A DNA stretch of 64,000 bases from Lachnospiraceae bacterium (GTDB lineage: Bacteria; Bacillota; Clostridia; Lachnospirales; Lachnospiraceae): positions 16,692 through 80,691 of the forward strand of contig JAQUXP010000010.1 in NCBI GenBank assembly GCA_028692395.1. The letters run 5' to 3'. Shown here one piece after another: positions 60,652-64,000 of the stretch. Made by a program: the position numbers and the translations under genes. The notes beneath the pieces were generated by a model that was given only the letters and a program-made list of their open reading frames with translations, was not told the origin of the DNA and made no database searches. Positions within the stretch are counted from its first letter, which is position 1. Each line of letters opens with the position of its first letter.

Positions 60652-60800
60652 TTAAATTGCCTTACTCAGAAACATCTCCATAGGTTGCTCATATTTTGGA
60701 ATATCTAAAACAAGACAGCCACAATCTTTGTAGCCCAATTTTCTATAAAAATGCTGTGAATCTTCATCAACCTGTGTAGATGTCATTACCATACCATATC
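60652..60800 (-). pseudogene. C-terminal fragment of a GNAT acetyltransferase
   Basis: About 49 codons read GYGMVMTSTQVDEDSQHFYR then KLGYKDCGCLVLDIPKYEQPMEMFLSKAI and stop. This is the end of a GNAT enzyme (acetyl-CoA loop and final strands). The upstream part is missing and merges with the truncated rloB gene, so a deletion probably joined the two. Confidence 0.75.
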
Positions 60801-60962
60801 CTTGTAGATTGGATTATCTTCGATTAATCGCTTGAATCCATTGAAATACTGTGGTTCCGTCTGTTCTCCCTCGCAAAAGATATAGTATCGATGCTCTTTC
60901 TTCTCCAAGTACTCCTTGCGACGCTTTTTCTTCCACTTCTCCATTCCAGCTTTTTTAGGCAT
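60786..60962 (-). pseudogene. Truncated RloB-like gene (defence effector partner)
   Basis: 58 codons: MPKKAGMEKWKKKRRKEYLE, then YYIFCEGEQTEPQYFNGFKR and stop at KDMVW. IFCEGEKTEPNYF is the N-terminal signature of RloB/AbiLii proteins with a possible TOPRIM-like glutamate. Normal length is ~200. Its start overlaps the end of the RloA-type gene by 8 bp. The missing C-terminus would carry the acidic DxD, so the effector is dead. Confidence 0.8.
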
Positions 60963-62181
60963 TGACCTTCCCCCAATCTATCAATCTTCTGAGGTATGGA
61001 TCAGCACCATACTTGCCTTCCAAATACTGCTTATCAAACTTGGCATCCTTGCGAACAGATTCTCCCTTCTCATTTTTGAACTCTACCAAAGAGTACAGTT
61101 TTGAATTCTCCCCATTTCCTTTCGCCACAAACCAGATTTCATCCCGACGGAACACATCACTATTCATCGTCGATAAATCATGAGATGTAAAAATCAACTG
61201 TGCACCCTTACGGTTGACACGCATATCGTTAAACAACATGATGATATGACGTAACAGCACTGGATGAATTTTTGCATCCAGTTCATCTACAATAAGTGTA
61301 GTTCCATCCAAAAGACTTCCTGCGATAAATGGAAGCATTCCAAATACTTTCATTGTACCGCTGGATTCTTCTTTCAAGTTCAATTCTGCCTCATAGCCAT
61401 CTACCAAATGCTTTGTATAGACTTCAATCTTTTCATTATCCTTTTCCTCTACACGAAAATCCACAATGTCCAAATCCATCTCCTTAATCATTTGGAGCAC
61501 AAGATTTTTCACGTCACCAGAATTAGCAATTGCCATTCTAAGTTCCTGCATTGGATTTCCATAATTCAAAAAGTCTACGCCGCACTCGAACCAAGCAATG
61601 ACGTCTTTTACTACTTCATTTTTCTTGTAGGTAATTCCCAGATAAGAAAGTAACAACAATGTATCAGACAAATCTTCGCTTACCTTGAATTTTGCAAATG
61701 AACCTTTTAGCGCAATGCCCTCTTCATCCCTTTTGAACAATGCTGATCTTCTTCCTGTATCTAATTTTACACGATCAAGACTCTCATATACAACGATATC
61801 TTTCTTAACATGCAGGATATAACGATACTCCGCTTTGCCTGTTCTAAAAAACACTTCAAACTCTGTTGGCTTGTTCTTCTTTGTTTCCGAAAACGCAAAT
61901 GGTTCGATTATCAAACGCTTCATCTGAAATGGATGTTCCTCATTATCTCCAGTTGCATAAAGCGGACGCAATACCTTGGCTGCCAACGTATGCAGCGCAG
62001 CAAGCACATTGGATTTTCCACCACCATTCGGTCCATAAATTGCAGATACCGGAAGAAAGAGTTCCCCATCCTTATCCTCAATAATTCTATCTTCATGTTC
62101 TGAAATTGCTGCCGCTTGCATATCAAGCGTCACTTCATCCCTGATACTTTTATAATTATTAACAGTAAACTGGCACAACAT
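60955..62181 (-). CDS. RloA-type AAA ATPase (AbiL/RloAB-like defence system)
   Basis: 408 residues. SMC/OLD-like ATPase with the FTVNNYKSIRDEVTLDMQA start, Walker A GPNGGGKS (50-57), a long inserted helical region (~100-290), ABC-type signature near ESSGTMKVFG, Walker B TLIVDELDAKIHP, and the H-loop in FTSHDLSTM. It should sense phage or DNA and control RloB. The ribosome site GGAGG is fine, so the ATPase may still be made although its partner is truncated. A stand-alone ATPase of this class is usually harmless. Confidence 0.88.
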   Translation of the reverse strand: MLCQFTVNNYKSIRDEVTLDMQAAAISEHEDRIIEDKDGELFLPVSAIYGPNGGGKSNVLAALHTLAAKVLRPLYATGDNEEHPFQMKRLIIEPFAFSETKKNKPTEFEVFFRTGKAEYRYILHVKKDIVVYESLDRVKLDTGRRSALFKRDEEGIALKGSFAKFKVSEDLSDTLLLLSYLGITYKKNEVVKDVIAWFECGVDFLNYGNPMQELRMAIANSGDVKNLVLQMIKEMDLDIVDFRVEEKDNEKIEVYTKHLVDGYEAELNLKEESSGTMKVFGMLPFIAGSLLDGTTLIVDELDAKIHPVLLRHIIMLFNDMRVNRKGAQLIFTSHDLSTMNSDVFRRDEIWFVAKGNGENSKLYSLVEFKNEKGESVRKDAKFDKQYLEGKYGADPYLRRLIDWGKVNA

Positions 62182-62273
62182 AATCTTTACCTCCGTTCTA
62201 TATCTCTATTATACTCTATTTCTCCATTTTGTAAACTATATTTGAGTCTTTTTCTCATATTATTGCTTGTAAT

Positions 62274-62429
62274 TTATTTTTTAGCTTCGTCCATACGTTT
62301 TGCTGCCTCTTTAATAGAACGTTCCACTTTGGAAGTATTTGCTTCAATAAATACCTTAAGTATGTAGTCGGCGGTTGCATCCGCCGGATTTGGATTATGA
62401 AAGCGATAGTTCAGTTTTCTATTTTTCAC
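62274..62429 (-). CDS. Small conserved protein of mobile-element type
   Basis: 51 residues from a GTG at 62427-62429; the usual ATG start is lost, and the nearest GGAGG is 13 bases away, so translation is weak. VKNRKLNYRFHNPNPADATA followed by DYILKVFIEANTSKVERSI reads as a helical protein widespread beside conjugative elements in gut Firmicutes. Function unknown; it suggests residue of an integrative element. Confidence 0.55.
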   Translation of the reverse strand: MKNRKLNYRFHNPNPADATADYILKVFIEANTSKVERSIKEAAKRMDEAKK

Positions 62430-62559
62430 AGCGGAGTTTCCACCTCCTTCCTCATGTTTACTGTTTGTCCAATCTAGGAAAAGAAATTGGCAAATAGTGC
62501 TGATTATTTTATGCAATTATTTTCCTACCCAAGCCTTCGTTGTTACTTAAAATAAAGTT

Positions 62560-62772
62560 TCAATGCATGAGGAAGTGACATCTTCCATAACTGCAACCTT
62601 CCATATATTTAGTCAGTTTTCTCTTTAACCTTTGGCTGGGATTGGCTTTCCCTGTTTCAATTTCGTTGACATATTGCCTTGTGATGCCAACAGCACAAGC
62701 AAGTTTTTCTTGCGATATACCATGCGATATACGGTCATTTCTTAGTGTATTTCTAAATTCTATTTTATTCAT
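62560..62772 (-). CDS. XRE-type helix-turn-helix regulator
   Basis: 70 residues. RNDRISHGISQEKLACAVGITRQYVNEIETGKANPSQRLKRKLTKYM is a lambda-repressor type HTH. The last dozen residues are Cys/His-rich (CSYGRCHFLMH), odd for the family, and may reflect read-through after a lost end. It may regulate the adjacent RloA-type gene or be a remnant of a mobile element. Confidence 0.8.
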   Translation of the reverse strand: MNKIEFRNTLRNDRISHGISQEKLACAVGITRQYVNEIETGKANPSQRLKRKLTKYMEGCSYGRCHFLMH

Positions 62773-62884
62773 TTTCTATTTCCTCCACTAAAAAAGCATA
62801 TGCCATGTGCGACATATGCCTGCATATAATTATATTTTGTTATATTTTAAATGTTCAACAAACTGAAAGTTGTAAAAATGCTTG

Positions 62885-63712
62885 CTATGCTCCTAATTCT
62901 TTCCATGAATCAGGGAGTAATAGGTTTTGGGGAAGCTTTGTATTACCATTTCCCTTTGCAGAATTGATTTGCATTTGTGTCAAAAAAGCACATTGACTTA
63001 GGTCTGTGTTTTTTATATTTGCATCACGCATATCGGCTCCCAAAAAGCTTGCATGACGCAAACTACAGCCCTCTAGATTTGCCGCAATCATCAACGACAT
63101 ACTAAAGTCTCTTCCATCTAGATTTGCCCTTTTAAAGTCTTTTCCAAAAAAGTCCTTGACACAGCCAGAATGACTGGTCGTAATTTCTTCACTTACTTTT
63201 TTTAGTGTTTGATTAACATTTTGCCTATAACTATCAACATCTAAACGCAAAATTTCATCTGGTCTCTGTGCGGTCATTTGTTCATCTTGAGAAATGAGTT
63301 CCATAATATCAGATTTGAGGTGTTCATCAACTGCCAAAGAGAGTGCTTCGATTAAATACCATTCCATTTGGTGGAGCTGAAATACAATCATAAATACCTG
63401 GAAAATTTCGTCTGCCTGATTAGGATTTGATTTCCAATCCACGCCGAAAGGATACAACTGCGTCACTTTTTGCCCTGCTCCAAAGCAGTCATAAGCCAAG
63501 CAGCCACGCATCTTTTTACTTACCAGCTTTGAATGGATATCACAGCGAAAATCATTTTTTATATGTTTGCATGGTATACCCGCATCTTTGTTTGCAGGGA
63601 AACCATCTGTTCTCGAACAAAAGAGTGCGACGCAACACAAAGCGCTACACTTCTCACAATCTATTTTCAGTTTTTCTTGCAACCCGACATAGTTGCCATC
63701 TATTTTATTCAT
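62885..63712 (-). CDS. Pentapeptide-repeat protein with Cys-rich N-terminus
   Basis: 275 residues. The first ~85 residues have many cysteines (C19, C22, C26, C27, C32, then CKH, RCDIH, GCLAYDC), a likely metal- or Fe-S-binding module. A helical region (~90-190) follows, then pentapeptide repeats: FKRANLDGRDFSMSLMIAANLEGCSLRHASF, GADMRDANIKNTDLSQCAF (A-D/N-L-x-x pattern), forming a quadrilateral beta-helix. Pentapeptide proteins can mimic DNA (Qnr-like) or scaffold. The combination is unusual; no function assigned. Confidence 0.75.
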   Translation of the reverse strand: MNKIDGNYVGLQEKLKIDCEKCSALCCVALFCSRTDGFPANKDAGIPCKHIKNDFRCDIHSKLVSKKMRGCLAYDCFGAGQKVTQLYPFGVDWKSNPNQADEIFQVFMIVFQLHQMEWYLIEALSLAVDEHLKSDIMELISQDEQMTAQRPDEILRLDVDSYRQNVNQTLKKVSEEITTSHSGCVKDFFGKDFKRANLDGRDFSMSLMIAANLEGCSLRHASFLGADMRDANIKNTDLSQCAFLTQMQINSAKGNGNTKLPQNLLLPDSWKELGA

Positions 63713-63752
63713 TATTCCACCACCTTTTGATTTCCTCTACAACTTGAATTTA

Positions 63753-64000
63753 TTAACCTTTCCAAACAAATCTTGGCCCTTCTTCTCCCATCTTACCATT
63801 CAGAACAAACCCTGCCTTTTTAAGTACTCGCTTCGAAGCTCCATTGCTCTCTTCAATTTCCGCCTCTATCATTTTCACACCATCTTGCGTTGAAGCCCAT
63901 CGAACAATAGCCGATACAGCTTCTGTCATATATCCCTTTCCTTCATATCCAGCATTCATTCCATAACCAATTTCAAGAACACCTTCTTTGTCAAGTCCTC
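63753..64000 (-). CDS. GNAT-family acetyltransferase, N-terminus cut by window edge
   Basis: The last ~82 codons of a RimJ/RimL-type N-acetyltransferase: GLDKEGVLEIGYGMNAGYEGKGYMTEAVSAIV has the acetyl-CoA loop (YEGKGYM), then EAEIEESNGASKRVLKKAGFVLNG, the classic N-xx-S-xxx-xxK-xGF end. The start lies beyond base 64000. Substrate unknown. Confidence 0.85.
   Translation of the reverse strand, partial: GLDKEGVLEIGYGMNAGYEGKGYMTEAVSAIVRWASTQDGVKMIEAEIEESNGASKRVLKKAGFVLNGKMGEEGPRFVWKG

Noticed and set aside
1..64000. tRNA, rRNA or CRISPR arrays
   Set aside because: No cloverleaf with CCA-type ends, rRNA motifs or regularly spaced direct repeats were noticed by eye.

Overview
The window looks like chromosome from a Gram-positive, spore-forming gut anaerobe of the Clostridia, most likely a Lachnospiraceae genus such as Blautia, Dorea or a relative. 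The reasons are a tryptophan T-box leader, a PolC-type replicative polymerase next to ispG, SpoIIID and CotF-like coat proteins, AGGAGG ribosome sites nearly everywhere, a CIRCE operator, the NiaR-type niacin repressor, and a leftward three-gene module typical of gut Clostridia (a giant DUF5717-like protein plus companions). No transposase, integrase, rRNA, tRNA or CRISPR array was recognised.

Layout. 1-6.5 kb: the leftward trp operon trpE-G-D-C-F-B-A with its own promoter, a Trp-specific T-box (UGG specifier) and terminator; trpA runs off the left edge. 6.5-12.3 kb: an uncharacterised leftward three-gene operon with an actin/Hsp70-like protein. 12.3-21.3 kb: a HisC/CobD-like aminotransferase, then leftward ispG-polC and a zinc phospholipase C-like/UMF1 transporter pair. 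21.4-24.9 kb: an SH3 lipoprotein, an XpaC-like protein and a TelA-like protein. 24.9-31 kb: an anchored secreted protein, a cation diffusion facilitator, a MerR-methyltransferase fusion, and rfbB-rfbD behind a MerR-type promoter with a 19-bp spacer. 31-32 kb: a palindromic repeat, a 36-residue zinc-ribbon protein and two spore-coat genes.

32-35.9 kb is an AT-rich island: a MerR regulator and, behind its terminator, a MerR-type promoter reading into a broken choloylglycine-hydrolase gene, a two-helix membrane protein, an unlisted 55-residue Cys/Gly-rich peptide (a putative bacteriocin/RiPP precursor) and an ABC exporter or immunity pair. A truncated rightward gene marks its right edge. 35.9-41.5 kb: Fe/Mn-SOD, undecaprenol/diacylglycerol kinase, phasin-like protein, UbiB-like kinase, and a Lon protease under CIRCE control. 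41.7-49.6 kb: a GGDEF protein and a LacI-controlled galactoside uptake and hydrolysis operon (binding protein, two permeases, GH42). 50-53.8 kb: NAD synthesis operon nadABC followed by niaR.

53.8-54.25 kb holds a 417-bp palindrome that has itself been invaded by a second, MITE-like palindrome. 54.3-58.7 kb: oleate hydratase with a TetR regulator, an orphan HicB-like protein, a TSUP permease and SpoIIID. 58.9-64 kb is a second AT-rich, decaying accessory stretch: a TipA-like MerR gene with its own 19-bp-spacer promoter, fragments of Nudix, GNAT and RloB genes, an intact RloA-type ATPase (RloAB/AbiL-like defence pair with a truncated partner), small conserved proteins, a Cys-rich pentapeptide-repeat protein and a partial acetyltransferase.
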